Shown here in pieces: positions 11,067 through 21,108 of a stretch of 64,000 nucleotides of DNA. Within the stretch, counting starts at the first letter, position 1. Every line of letters begins with the position of its first letter. The stretch spans positions 1-64,000 of the forward strand of contig NW_026110524.1 of assembly GCF_024679095.1 (NCBI RefSeq). The letters run 5' to 3'. The position numbers were made by a program, and so were the translations under genes. The stretch is from Eriocheir sinensis (lineage: Eukaryota > Arthropoda > Malacostraca > Decapoda > Varunidae). The notes beneath the pieces were generated by a model. The model saw nothing but the letters and a program-made list of their open reading frames with translations, made no database searches and had not been told where the DNA came from.

Positions 11067-11165
11067 CTGCAGGCAGTAGGTCGATCCCACCTCACTTCAG
11101 GCTGCAGGCAGTAGGTCGATCCCACCTCACTTCAGGCTGCAGGCAGTAGGTCGATCCCACCTCCA
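11067..11165. repeat. 35-bp tandem repeat in the element leader
   Basis: Almost three units of ACTTCAGGCTGCAGGCAGTA followed by GGTCGATCCCACCTC lie in the untranslated leader between the 5' LTR and gag. Confidence 0.8.
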
Positions 11166-11394
11166 AGGATCCCACGTCCTCCAATCCGTGTGGCAGGAAC
11201 AACAGGATCACCAGCACAGCAAGTGGCCCCCGGCAGGTAGCATCCACCGCCAAGGCTACAGGCCGCATGCGCAGCTACAGGTACCAGTCCACTAGTCGGG
11301 TGGGCACCGCATCGGCCGTCCATGTCCAGGCTACACTCCGTGGCTCTAACAGCTTAGCAGCAGCACGGTACCTCCATCTCTTCCTGTTCCTGAC

Positions 11395-11415
11395 GATCCC
11401 ATCCTCGTCGCCATT
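11395..11415 (-). promoter_or_regulatory. Primer-binding region
   Basis: Directly next to the LTR end (CAACA), the - strand reads AATGGCGACGAGGATGGGAT. A TGGCGAC-type start is usual for gypsy-group primer-binding sites. The tRNA used cannot be named without a comparison. Confidence 0.6.
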
Positions 11416-11502
11416 TGTTGCATACGAACAGGAAGGAGGTCAGAGATACTCAACTCAGTAGACAGGCCGGCGTCCTTCTTTATTCTGGCTCGAAACACGA
11501 CA
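11416..11502 (-). repeat. Truncated 5' LTR
   Basis: This copies 7649-7736 (TGTTGCATACGAACAGG... to CGACA) with a few substitutions and one base fewer, then stops. The U3 half seen in the 3' LTR (7737-7807) is replaced by the GGTACC-rich repeat beginning at about 11508. Confidence 0.78.
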
Positions 11503-11507
11503 AGTTC

Positions 11508-11590
11508 TAGGGGTGGGCAGGTACCGGTACCAGTGCCGGTACTAACGGTACCAGCCAAACGGTACGGTACCGGTACCAGATTGCTCGAAT
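11508..11590. repeat. GGTACC-rich repeat with a hAT-like terminus
   Basis: It begins TAGGGGTGGGCAGGTACCGG and is dense in GGTACC. A near-identical stretch lies at 16626-16725. TAGGGGTGGGCA resembles hAT termini (C/TAGGG...). The opposite terminus was not found for either copy. Confidence 0.5.
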
Positions 11591-11736
11591 TTATTTATTG
11601 GATTTATTGATAATTCTTCATGTCCGATTTTTTTTTAGGTTGCTACTAAATATTGTTATTGTTATTAGACTATGATCGAGTACATCCATAATAACTATAC
11701 ATGCCATTTTTTTATCAAAAAAATAAATATTCACTT

Positions 11737-11782
<46 letters not shown>

Positions 11783-11918
11783 ACCACTCAGTGAGTGGAT
11801 ATCTCGGTGATATGGGTACTCGATCATAGTCAAATAACAATAACAATATTTATTAGCAACCTAAAAAAGAAAAAGAATCGGACATGAAGAATTATCCAGT
11901 AACTCCAATAAATAAATA
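11590..11918. repeat. Large inverted repeat (hairpin) with AG tract in the loop
   Basis: The left arm (about 11590-11683: TTATTGATAATTC, CATGTCCGAT, TTGCTACTAAATATTG, ATGATCGAGTAC) is matched in reverse complement at about 11813-11918. The loop holds an AG run at about 11743-11780. The block GAGTGGATATCTCGG near the right arm recurs near 16783 beside the other GGTACC repeat, so both may belong to one element. Confidence 0.75.
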
Positions 11919-12082
11919 AAATAATAAAATAATGGAAACAAGAGCTGTGATGGAAACGGAAAGCATGACAAAATGGTGGGAACTTGGGGGGACGGTCAGC
12001 AAGGCAGTGACTCAGCGTCTCCATACAGGGCCCATACCGCGTGATACCACATGTAGGCGGGCGGGCGAGCGCCGAGCATCAC

Positions 12083-12385
12083 TAAAGCCCCAAATACACT
12101 GCCGAATTTTGGCCACGAACTTGACGCCGAATCAGTTCGTGAAAAAAATTCGGCGACCGGTTCGCCGACATGACCAAGATTCTTACAGTTCGTGACCATT
12201 CGGCGACATGTCGGCGACATGTCGGCGAATGCTCAAGACAATTCGGGGACAGTTCGGGGACATATCGCCGACTATTCGGCGTCCATGTCGCCGAGCTCAA
12301 AATCTGAAATTTTAACGGTTTTTTTGTCGCGGAATAACTGGCGACAAGTCTCCGAATTGTCTTCACATGTCCCCGAAGTGTCGGC
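12083..12385. repeat. TCGGCGACATG-rich repeat
   Basis: Short motifs TTCGGCGA, ACATGTCGGCGA and TTCGGGGACA recur in both orientations, so the stretch folds on itself. It has the style of the CCGGCGGT elements at 59.7 and 62.5 kb but different sequence. It stops where the inverted copy of the 690-1510 repeat begins. No coding potential is seen. Confidence 0.5.
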
Positions 12386-12730
12386 GATATACAGTACCCT
12401 CTCGAGTTTCGCGCTTGCTTCATTCCGAAGGTATGGCGCTAAACTCGAGGATTGCGAAACTCGTGGTATTGAAATCCATGTAAAAGCGCTTCTTCGTTCC
12501 GACCCGCGTAAAATAATGACTTTTTCTGACTTTACTCCCTTGTTATCACAATTTTTTCGACTTTACTCCCTTGTTATCACAATTTTTTCGATTTTACTCC
12601 TTTGTTATCTCAAAATACGTACCTTGTTAATAGGCAGCAAATGGGAAGTGAGAACAGGTCGTTTTTAAGCCGCAGTTGAAGGCGGCTGCCTTACAATTGG
12701 CTGGCAGTTCTGAGAACACGCTTGTGATCC
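12385..12730. repeat. Inverted copy of the 690-1510 repeat
   Basis: This is the reverse complement of the 690-1510 family (TACCCTCTCGAGTTTCGCG... GGCTGCCTTACAATTG), with a local triplication of a CGACTTTACTCCCTTGTTATC-like unit at about 12525-12610. Confidence 0.65.
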
Positions 12731-13845
12731 ACGTGGTGTCGTCTGCTAAAGTAAGGGCGGTCGCTTGCGGTCACCCGTGGGACAGTTGGACAAACCTATA
12801 TTTTTCTGGTAGTTTTCTGTGTTATGAAATAATCTGCTAACTCTTTCTATTAAAAATAATTAAATCACTAATATCATGATCGACTTTTCAATGCCTATTG
12901 AACGTAAACCGCTGCTGCCGCCACAAAATAGCTCGCAGAGAGGTTCAACTTGCTAACTGTTTCCTTATTTCCCTCACCGCTCACAAAGATCACAAGCGGA
13001 CAGACTAGAACAAAACCGGGCAAATTAATACTTTTTATGCTGGTATTCCCACAGCGCGCATGCGTGGTGGACAGCAGAATGATTAATTTCAACGGGGAGA
13101 TATTTCTCGCAACATCAGCCAGTGTAGTGGATCTTCTTCTTCTTCTTCTTTTGACCTGTAACCACAGAGTTATATAATAGTGTTCAGCTCCAATCTCTCG
13201 CCAAGTTGAGAGGTGAACCCACTGCTCATGCCTTTAACTCTGTGGTCGGCCGCCACAGGGTGACGGACTTTTCCATGATTCCACATGTTTACACTTAGCC
13301 ACCATTATGATGTTTTGGAAAACTGAGCCGATAATCGTGTTGATGAGACATTGCTGCATATCACGGTCACAAATTTATTGCACTTAGGTATACCTTCAAT
13401 AAAATAATAAGAAAAAATTATGGTAGTGTATAAACATTTTTGCTCACCTTTTTGGATTCAACTCCTTGTCATTCATGCACTTTTTATTGCATTAAATTTT
13501 CGTTTATAGTTTCAACTTCAGCACATTTTTTCGATTCAGATGGTATATGACATGTACCAATGTAACAATAATCAGGGGGTAAAAAATGGACAAGAAAATA
13601 ACAAGTCTATCTGACCGAAGATATCGCCGAGGCGGTGGTAACTTGATAATAGCAGCAGCAGACATAACTATATGTGATGTTAAAATTCTCTTTGTCTAGC
13701 CATCCGTCACCCTAAGATGGCCGCCAGTTGCTTCAAAATCCAGGCTCTGGGAACCCTCTATGTATATAACTCTGTACCTGTAACGCTTTGTATCGCTTAT
13801 TAGGTCCTCCATCTCCACACTTTTATACTTCACAACATGCACTTA

Positions 13846-14053
13846 CGGCCGCTTTCACAGTCATGTTGTTTGTTTTGATCGTTACCAATGGCGGCGATCG
13901 CCGCTATAGTATTTCCACGTGAAACTGGCCGATGGGGTGGTGGCGGCCGCGGGGTCAGCCGCCACTACCCCATCGGCCAGTTTCACGTGAAGTACTAAGC
14001 GGCGATCGCCGCCATTGGTAACGATCAAAACAAAGTGACTGTGAAAGCGGCCC
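13846..14053. mobile_element. Palindromic MITE, TTA-flanked (PIF/Harbinger-like)
   Basis: 208 bp with arms that are nearly perfect reverse complements (GGCCGCTTTCACAGTCA at the edge, GGCGGCGATCGCCG inside, CACGTGAAACTGGCCGAT near the centre). TTA stands at 13843-13845 and 14054-14056. A 3-bp TTA duplication and a GGCC(G)CTTTCACA terminus suggest a PIF/Harbinger MITE. No ORF. Confidence 0.75.
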
Positions 14054-14742
14054 TTAGTTACTTAACAGTGCGCACTTATACACTTCACCCTGAACTCAGG
14101 TGTTTTTCTGTCCTTTTCTTTTCCTGATTTTGCTTTTCTATGCCCTTTTGCTATTTTGTCACTATTACTTTTCACCGTCGCTGCCATGCATTACAGGTCA
14201 AAAGAAGAAAAAGAAGAAGAAAAGGAAAACAACATCGAGAGTTCTACAATTTTCATAGATTTGAGAAAAAGATTTTTGGACTGTGGTTCCCCAGCACGGG
14301 GTGTTCTCTTATCTTATTAATCGTAGTAAGCAAAGCAGCTCTGCCAGTCCATTTTACGAGTCTCTTGGTGGTCCATCTTCCACTGCTCCTCACTCCTCAG
14401 CCACTGCCGTCGTCTGTTTGTTTACACGCAGCCGTTCGGTACCCACGCACCCACGCTCGTATTCACAACCGTTTTCCATTCATAAGGACAACCAACAACT
14501 CGCTCCCGGTTGGGCATACGGGCAACCGCGGTTGCCCATAGCCCCAATGGTTGGACACCGCCTTTTAAGGTAGCACGCATGACGCCGACGGTAGGTAGAC
14601 GTGACCCGAACATGTCAAAGCACCGCGAAACTCGTGGCGGTAATGCGCGAAAGTCGTGATGGTAAGAATTTAGGACTAAGCGCTAAACTCGAGGATCGCG
14701 AAACTCGGATAGCGCGAAACTCGAGATGGTACTGTATTTTGT

Positions 14743-14801
14743 CTTCCAGTAAAACTTTGATTTCTGCTTCATATTATGTATGTATGGTTAGTTTGTGTGT
14801 G

Positions 14802-14853
<52 letters not shown>

Positions 14854-14941
14854 CCCGATGCGTGATAAAAGCCATCCGTGATATAGTTTGTCTTCCAGTA
14901 ATACTTTGATTTCTGCTATACATTATGTATGTATGGTTAAT

Positions 14942-15000
<59 letters not shown>
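14743..15000. repeat. Tandem duplication carrying two AG tracts
   Basis: TTTGTCTTCCAGTAA(A/T)ACTTTGATTTCTGC followed by ATTATGTATGTATGGTTA appears at about 14750-14790 and 14888-14940. Each copy is followed by an AG run (14810-14850 and 14944-15000). Confidence 0.75.
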
Positions 15001-15003
<3 letters not shown>

Positions 15004-15009
15004 ACCCGA

Positions 15010-15265
15010 GGCACGTTGGGGTAAAAAACTATGAAGGTAAGGAATGTGGGAAACAATCCACCCAGAAGAGTAGTCTTGATGCACACACCCTTACACACAC
15101 TGGGGTAAAGAACTATGAATGTAAGGAGTGTGGGATTCATCCGGAAGGGCGACTGACCTTGGTGGTAAGTAGAATGTGGGAAACAATCCACCCAGAAGAG
15201 TATCCTTGATGCACATACCCTTACACACACTAGGGTAAAGAACTATGACTGTAAGGAACTCACCT
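15010..15265 (+). pseudogene. Degenerate C2H2 zinc-finger fragment
   Basis: One frame reads [20 protein letters not shown] then [19 protein letters not shown], which resembles the consensus of Kruppel-type fingers: a Cys-x2-Cys pair, a basic helix, His pairs and an HTG-x-K linker. A third GVKNYE-like unit occurs near 15230. Cysteines are missing in some units and frames change, so it looks like a pseudogene fragment or a diverged exon. No start, splice site or companion exon is evident, and an AG tract precedes it directly. Confidence 0.5.
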
Positions 15266-16390
15266 GCCCTCACACTGAGGCAGGGAGGCAAGCAAATCGC
15301 GCGGCAGCGCGGCCTGTCTCAAATAATTAGCACCGTCAAACTTGACACTCAAAACACATAAAATACAGGCTTATGTAGCGTGGCTATATCTAATATTGGA
15401 GGACATTTCATGACTGCATGGGCTCAAGCGCAAGCCCTTGAGGCAGAAAGGCATCTCAAGTGCCCCTTGAGGCAGCGCAGCCCATCTCCCGAAACCTTTC
15501 GTCGATCAGCTCACGCGCTCGCCCTTGAGACAGCGAGGCAGCTCTAAGACTAGGTGTAAACATGATTACCTTATTAAGGGTCAAGTTCGGAAAAGCTTCC
15601 GGCAGGAAAGAGAGTCGTTGGGCTGTTCTTCTGTCTTTCTATCTTTCTGGGTGATGGACAAGCTGGGTCTGTCCATCTCTCTGTCTGTCAATGACTCTCT
15701 GTCCGTCTCTCTGTGCCGTTCGGTGCCTCTCTGTCCGTGTTTCTCTGTCCTTCTGAGTGTCTGAGCCTCATGGGGACACTTTGGTGGCCAAGGCCAACCG
15801 TTGTGCTTCTTTCCCGAGCATTTGCGATGTTAAGCCATCTAATAGAGTCGAGCGCTCAGCCGGCCAAGTTAAGTGACCAATCATGGTTTCAGCTCTGTCA
15901 CGGTCCTCTTTCAGGCAAGTCCCGCTCCAGCGGGGCGGGCGAGTTGAATATCAGCTCAGAATGGGACGGTCTAGTCTCTAGTTGCTACGGGCAAACGGGT
16001 GACCGTCGGGTGAAGCGCCTTAAGTAACGCCTGACACCCGAAGGTAACAATATCAGACCAGTTGGCGGGTTAGTTTGGGGAATCGCCAATCAGGTCGCCA
16101 ATGTTGCTTAAGCGGTATGGCGATTTCGTTTCAGGACCGTCCCACCATGTTGCTTAAGGGTTTCTGATATTGGAAAATGGCTGGACTAGTTAACTTGGCT
16201 TCACTCCTACTTGCCTGGAGGTTAAGTGGGCTAAGAGAGTGGTGTGCATGTGTGTGTGATCGCCTTGTCTTGGGCTACCCCCGTAAGGGGGAGTGTGCCA
16301 GGTATATAAATAGATAGAATAGATGATACATCTATATTTATACCATCTGCTTAACTTACCCAGTGTTACCACCAATGAGGACATCATGTA

Positions 16391-17502
16391 CAGGTAACTC
16401 TCGATTTACGCGAGTTTGGTTTACGCGTTTTTTAAATAACGCGGGGTCCAAAATCCAAATAAATGTTTAATTTAGGCGTTTTTTTCACTTATACGCGATA
16501 TTTTATGGAGTGGCCACCAGATGTCTCACGCAACTGGACTCACACGGCCACACAGCTGAGCTCAGTTCTTCCCGCGCGCCACTTGAACAACAATACAGTA
16601 CCCACGCTGCCACGCTACTCAACAATAGGGGTGGGCAGGTACCGGTACCAGTACCGGTACTAACGGTACCAGCAATACGGTACGGTACCGGTACCAGACT
16701 GCTCGGTACCGGTACCAATACTAGCCAGCCCCTCATGATGTCCCTCATTTCTTCCTCACACGAGAGAGGCTGAGAATGAGTGCCCGAGTGGATATCTCGG
16801 TTCTGGTGACACGCGGCATGCAGCTGTTTGTTGTGTGGGTGTGGTTGTGTGGTTTGTAAACAATACAAATGGCGGCCGGGCTGGGATTGCGTGAAATAAC
16901 TTCTCGTACAAGACTCATGATGTACAGTTTCTGATATCATATTCACCCCATTATTCTCACTAATATTAATAATTAATAATGAAGACATGGACATTTTTTT
17001 CCAATATGATTTTTTTATGTAGCTTGTACTGCTCCTTAGTCATACAATCATAAGCCACCTGTGACATCAAGATCAAGATCATACAAATGGCGCCCGACAG
17101 AAAAACGGGATAACAGCAAGGCATGGACGATCTTCCACCGATTTAGTCTTTGTATAGTAGTTATTAGATCGCCCTGTATTCTATAGTAACATATTATAGG
17201 ACGGGCTATGAAGGATTATAAACAATAATAAAGGTAAGTTTGCCGTTGTTATTGGACAACACGAAAAACGGACCCTTAAAAACATCTCAAAGAAGAAAAA
17301 AATCATTAAAAATTTGTACATTCAGCGTATAACGCGCAGGGCTAAACTTTCAGGCATTTTTTATGTGAAAAAATGCGCGCTATACGCCGAAAATTACGGT
17401 ATTTATTTTTCGACAGAAACCTACCTCTTGTTTGATTTACATTGTTTTTTGAATTACGCGACCTCTTCAAGAACGCAACCCTCGCGTAAATCGAGTTACC
17501 TG
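16391..17502. mobile_element. TA-flanked non-autonomous element (Tc1/mariner-like)
   Basis: Left end CAGGTAACTCTCGATTTACG; right end, read inward, CAGGTAACTCGATTTACGCG. TA stands at 16389-16390 and 17503-17504. It is 1112 bp and contains no transposase. A GGTACC-rich hAT-like block lies inside (16626-16725). Its right part is repeated at 1-488. Confidence 0.75.
16626..16725. repeat. GGTACC-rich block nested in the TA-flanked element
   Basis: Near copy of 11508-11590, beginning TAGGGGTGGGCAGGTACCGG with several GGTACC sites. It is absent from the 1-488 copy, but that copy lacks this portion altogether, so nesting is inferred. Confidence 0.5.
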
Positions 17503-17776
17503 TAATCTTACCAAGGTAAGCACGATAAACTCTAATAAATTAAATGTTACAGGTGAGTCAAGTTACTCATTCCCGCTACAGCCTGACAATAATGATAATC
17601 AAAGACCTTTCACAAAATAAAGAAAATAAATATGAAAGTCAACAGTTACCACAGTTGTCAATAATACCTTTGATGGGTGAGAATGTTCCATCCCGGGAGC
17701 AGCTGACTCTTCCATGTTGTGTTGTTGCTCTGAAGAAAAGAAAAGAAATAAAATAAATAAATAAAATTACCTCTCT

Positions 17777-17777
17777 C

Positions 17778-17814
<37 letters not shown>

Positions 17815-17815
17815 G
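17777..17815. repeat. (GATA)n microsatellite
   Basis: About nine to ten AGAT units in a row. Confidence 0.9.
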
Positions 17816-18179
17816 CCGATATATAAGAGGGGCAACAAGTTAAAGCTATAGGTTGATAGTTTGAAGGATTAGAGGTGTCACTCTTAGTAATTTAACAGGT
17901 TGAATGTAAGCAAACCTGCAGCAAGAAGGAAATGTGTATGTGGATAGACAGTGTCAGAAAATGTTATACCAGGCAGGATGCAGGCACAGAGCCACAGTCT
18001 CTGAGAACAATAGGAGGAATTCCAACAGAACCACTGCTATATGATGAGTTCACCCTTAGCATTCTTGTTAAGCTACTACTGTACAGCACAGCAACCATGA
18101 TCAGTAGTGGCTTGAAAAAAAGCCGCTGGTGAAGTACGTATATCACACAACACTGTCATCTTTCCAAGATAACAGCCAG

Positions 18180-18519
18180 TGTTGAAATTATCAACACCGT
18201 GGCTAAGATCTGGCAGTGAACGGAGGATAGAGACAGGCTGGTGGCGGCTTGGTCTCGCTCTTCTTGCTAAGACGTGTTTATTTTCAACGACAGGAACTTG
18301 TACAGACAAAACTCGAGAAAGGCAAATATATACCTATCTCAGTTCAACTAAGAATACAAAACTTGATTTACAGAAACTAAATGAAATTAATTATAATAAA
18401 GGAAAATAATGGATTCAGTATTTTCAGCTTAAACTTCTGGATTTATAAAAATATGTGGAGGAGTAATTAAAGAAACTGTACTTTCATGGGAAACTTAAAT
18501 AACTTCACTAACATCAACA
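18180..18519 (-). repeat. 3' LTR of the BEL/Pao element
   Basis: 340 bp beginning TGTTGA and ending TCAACA on the - strand, with AATAAA on that strand near 18275. The inner border is fixed by the adjoining polypurine tract. No second copy is seen in the window. Confidence 0.65.
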
Positions 18520-18535
18520 TACTCCCCACCATAGG
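18520..18535 (-). promoter_or_regulatory. Polypurine tract of the BEL/Pao element
   Basis: On the - strand CCTATGGTGGGGAGTA precedes the LTR start. The purine-rich GGTGGGGAG core fits a plus-strand primer. Confidence 0.55.
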
Positions 18536-18672
18536 AGTCTAGCACTCCTATTACATTTGACAACTGTATTCCTGAGTATAAAGCATCAACCTTAAATTAT
18601 TCATACATATCACTTACGAAATACAATTCACAGCCTCAGAAACTAGTCCGTCAACTTGAACTTCAACTGAAG

Positions 18673-19551
18673 TTACAAGTCAAGTTTTCTAGGAACTTTA
18701 ACAGACCTACCAGAGCGAGTACGAATTTCAGCAGCTGTCTCAGGAAGTGGACTAGAATCTGAGGACTCCTGTGCTAGGTGACATTTTGGAATTATTATTG
18801 GATGTTTACAGTCAAAGCTCAATTCAGCATTTTCCAGTCTACCTCTGATTCTCAATAAACCTTTATCATCTAGAAAGGGATCTAGATTAATCAACTTTGA
18901 CCCCTTAGGAAGAGGCTTATCACTTAGCAGAGCCTTAATCTCATGATAAAACATCTTTACCTTAGCATCATCCAACTCCTTGGCTGAAAATAGACCAGAA
19001 ATCTTATTATCAGGTGTTATACAATTATGTGTATACCTCAACACCCAAGCAACAACACGCTGAGCTTTACTAAAGTCACCCCACCTCTCAAACTCAAACA
19101 CAGGTGGAGTAGGGTCTACAGTTACACATGCTAGAGCCTCAGTAGTCTTGTACTCCTCATTTGTACAAATTGATTCTGTTTCCTTTATATTGATACTAGG
19201 AGGTTCAGCTAGCCAAGATGGTCCACACATCCACAATTTACTTGATACAATCTGATCACCTAAGACACCTCTAGAAACTAAATCAGCTGGATTCTCATGT
19301 CCAGGACAGTGATGCCAAGAACTTGGTGGAGTTAAGCTTTGAATTTCTGTGACTCTGTTTGCGACAAACATTTTCCACTTCACAGGGTCACCCTTGATCC
19401 AAGCTAGAGTTATCTGTGAATCAGTCCAGCAAAATACCTTGGCATTCATGTTTAATTGGAGGGCATGCTTCACAAAGCTTACTAATCTAGCACACAATAA
19501 AGCCCCCATCAGCCCCAATCTGGGCAGAGTTATGGTCTTAATAGGTGCCAC
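18673..19551 (-). pseudogene. BEL/Pao Pol: RNase H end joined to Pol C-terminus, integrase missing
   Basis: The frame starts in the BEL/Pao motif PIKTITLPRLGLMGALLCAR and runs through RNase H (VFCWTDSQITLAWIKG, WHHCPGHENPADLVSRGV). The connector follows to HPIIIPKCHLA, where family members enter the integrase zinc-binding domain. Here the sequence switches in frame to SDSSPLPETAAEIRTRSGRS and stops. That looks like the very C-terminus of the polyprotein, so several hundred residues including the D,D,E core are gone. A 1-base frame break at about 19590 separates this part from the upstream piece. Confidence 0.8.
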
Positions 19552-19568
19552 TCTAGACTTTGAAGTGA

Positions 19569-19947
19569 CTAATACAACCCTGTAGGCACCATCTGGTAAG
19601 CAGGTACGGATATAACACAGGCACCGTAACCTTTCTCTGAAGCATCTCCAAAGGCATGAAGCTCTGCATCAGTAAGGCTATTCCATTTAAGAAAAGGAAA
19701 ATAACACCTGTCCATCTTCCAATCCCTGAGAGATGCCGCACTCAGGACCCATCTTTCAAATTTATGCTTCACATCCTGAGGCAATTTATCATCCCACTGA
19801 AGACCCAGCCTCCAAATATCTTGAAAAAGTATTTTGCCAAACATCACAAAGGGATTGATAAGACCTAGAGGGTCAAAGATCTTGGCAATCAAGCTCAGCA
19901 TGCTTCTTTTGGTATATGTCAACTCAGTCTGGGTGTTCAATTCTAAT
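19569..19947 (-). pseudogene. BEL/Pao Pol: end of reverse transcriptase (3' of insertion)
   Basis: The frame carries the BEL/Pao thumb/connection motif KRSMLSLIAKIFDPLGLINP, then LQWDDKLP and AELHAFGDASEKGYGACV (start of RNase H). The 5' edge is the insertion point of the gypsy element (TAAT at 19944-19947). A frameshift near 19590-19600 puts it out of frame with the downstream part. Confidence 0.8.
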
Positions 19948-20324
19948 TGTTATAGTAGGATATCAATGTATTATTATTATTTAATATCACCACGAATTAG
20001 GCATACAATTGTCAATGGAAAAACCCCACGACAGATAGATCACGCCACCTTATAGGAATGTCGTCCGTCAGTGTTTACCGTCTCAGTTTTGTATACTTAG
20101 CACTCCGATGGTGCGTGGAGGTCACCTTGACATACGTGACCAATTGTAACCATTATTTTCCAACCTGTAACTCGCCACTCCTTCACGAGAGTCCGACTGA
20201 CACACAACGACAGTCGCTCTCGCTCCGTCGCTTCTTGTACATAAAGGCTACGAATATAATTCGCCTTAAGGAAGCTGAAGTCTTAATCAACACCCTTTAA
20301 ACGCCCCCCGACAAGCCCGTTACA
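19948..20324 (+). repeat. 5' LTR of the gypsy element
   Basis: Begins TGTTATAGTAGG and ends GCCCGTTACA. It carries a TATTATTATTATTTAATA stretch near its left end and an initiator-like TCAGTGT near 20067. It includes an 80-codon ORF by chance (20058-20300) that is repeated in the 3' LTR. Confidence 0.92.
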
Positions 20325-20342
20325 TTTGGTTGGCAGCGGTCA
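20325..20342 (+). promoter_or_regulatory. Putative primer-binding site
   Basis: TTTGGTTGGCAGCGGTCA follows the 5' LTR directly. TTGG-x-GGCAGCGG-type sequences occupy this position in other gypsy elements. The tRNA is not identified. Confidence 0.45.
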
Positions 20343-20470
20343 CCCCGCGCCTGTGCCTTCGCTACCTCGTTCTCCTCCAAGCCACGAGAACTCACCGCCA
20401 AACTCCGGGGACAGGCGTACAAGGGAAGAAGGAGTCAACGCACCTGCCGTCCGCGGCAACGCACACGGCG

Positions 20471-21108
20471 CCCACCTACGTGCAACTCACAAGGCGCCAG
20501 CTACAAGCATCTCACAAGTCGCCACCTACGTGCAACTCACAAGGCGCCAGCTACAAGCATCTCACAAGTCGCCACCTACGTGCAACTCACTAGGCGCCAG
20601 CTACAAGCATCTCCCAGGTCGCCACCTACGTGCAACTCACAAGGCGCCAGCTACAAGCATCTCCCAAGTCGCCACCTACGTGCAACTCACAAGGCGCCAG
20701 CTACAAGCATCTCCCAAGTCGCCACCTACGTGCAACTCACAAGGCGCCAGCTACAAGCATCTCCCAAGTCGCCACCTACGTGCAACTCACAAGGCGCCAG
20801 CTACAAGCATCTCCCAAGTCGCCACCTACGTGCAACTCACATGGCGCCAGCTACAAGCATCTCACAAGTCGCCACCTACGTGCAACTCACACGGCGCCAG
20901 CTACAAGCATCTCCCAAGTCGCCACCTACGTGCAACTCACAAGGCGCCAGCTACAAGCATCTCCCAAGTCGCCACCTACGTGCAACTCACATGGCGCCAG
21001 CTACAAGCATCTCACAAGTCGCCACCTACGTGCAACTCACACGGCGCCAGCTACAAGCATCTCACAAGTCGCCACCTACGTGCAACTCACAAGGCGCCAT
21101 CTACAAGC
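20471..21108 (+). repeat. 50-bp tandem repeat (13 units) in the gypsy leader
   Basis: Units start every 50 bases from 20471 to 21071 with (G/C)CCACCTACGTGCAACTCAC and continue GGCGCCAGCTACAAGCATCT. Units differ at only a few positions. Because 50 is not a multiple of three, a ribosome in any frame would cycle through all three translations, and all three frames stay open. A second, looser repeat (CCTCGAGCACACCAGCT) follows at 21105-21265. Confidence 0.9.

Larger units (their letters stand above)
7649..11502 (-). mobile_element. Gypsy-type LTR retrotransposon, internally deleted
   Basis: Read on the - strand: partial 5' LTR (11502-11416), primer-binding region (11415-11395), leader repeats, a gag start fragment, then reverse transcriptase, RNase H and integrase, a polypurine tract and a 159-bp 3' LTR (7807-7649). 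Most of gag and the protease are missing between about 10845 and 10815. Domain order RT-RH-IN puts it in Metaviridae (gypsy), near the K02A2.6-like/Mag group. The 5' LTR lacks its U3 half, so the copy cannot transpose alone. Confidence 0.85.

Noticed and set aside
20058..20300. 80-codon frame, repeated at 28907-29149, as a duplicated small gene
   Set aside because: Both lie within LTRs at the same offset. The frame is an incidental part of the LTR.
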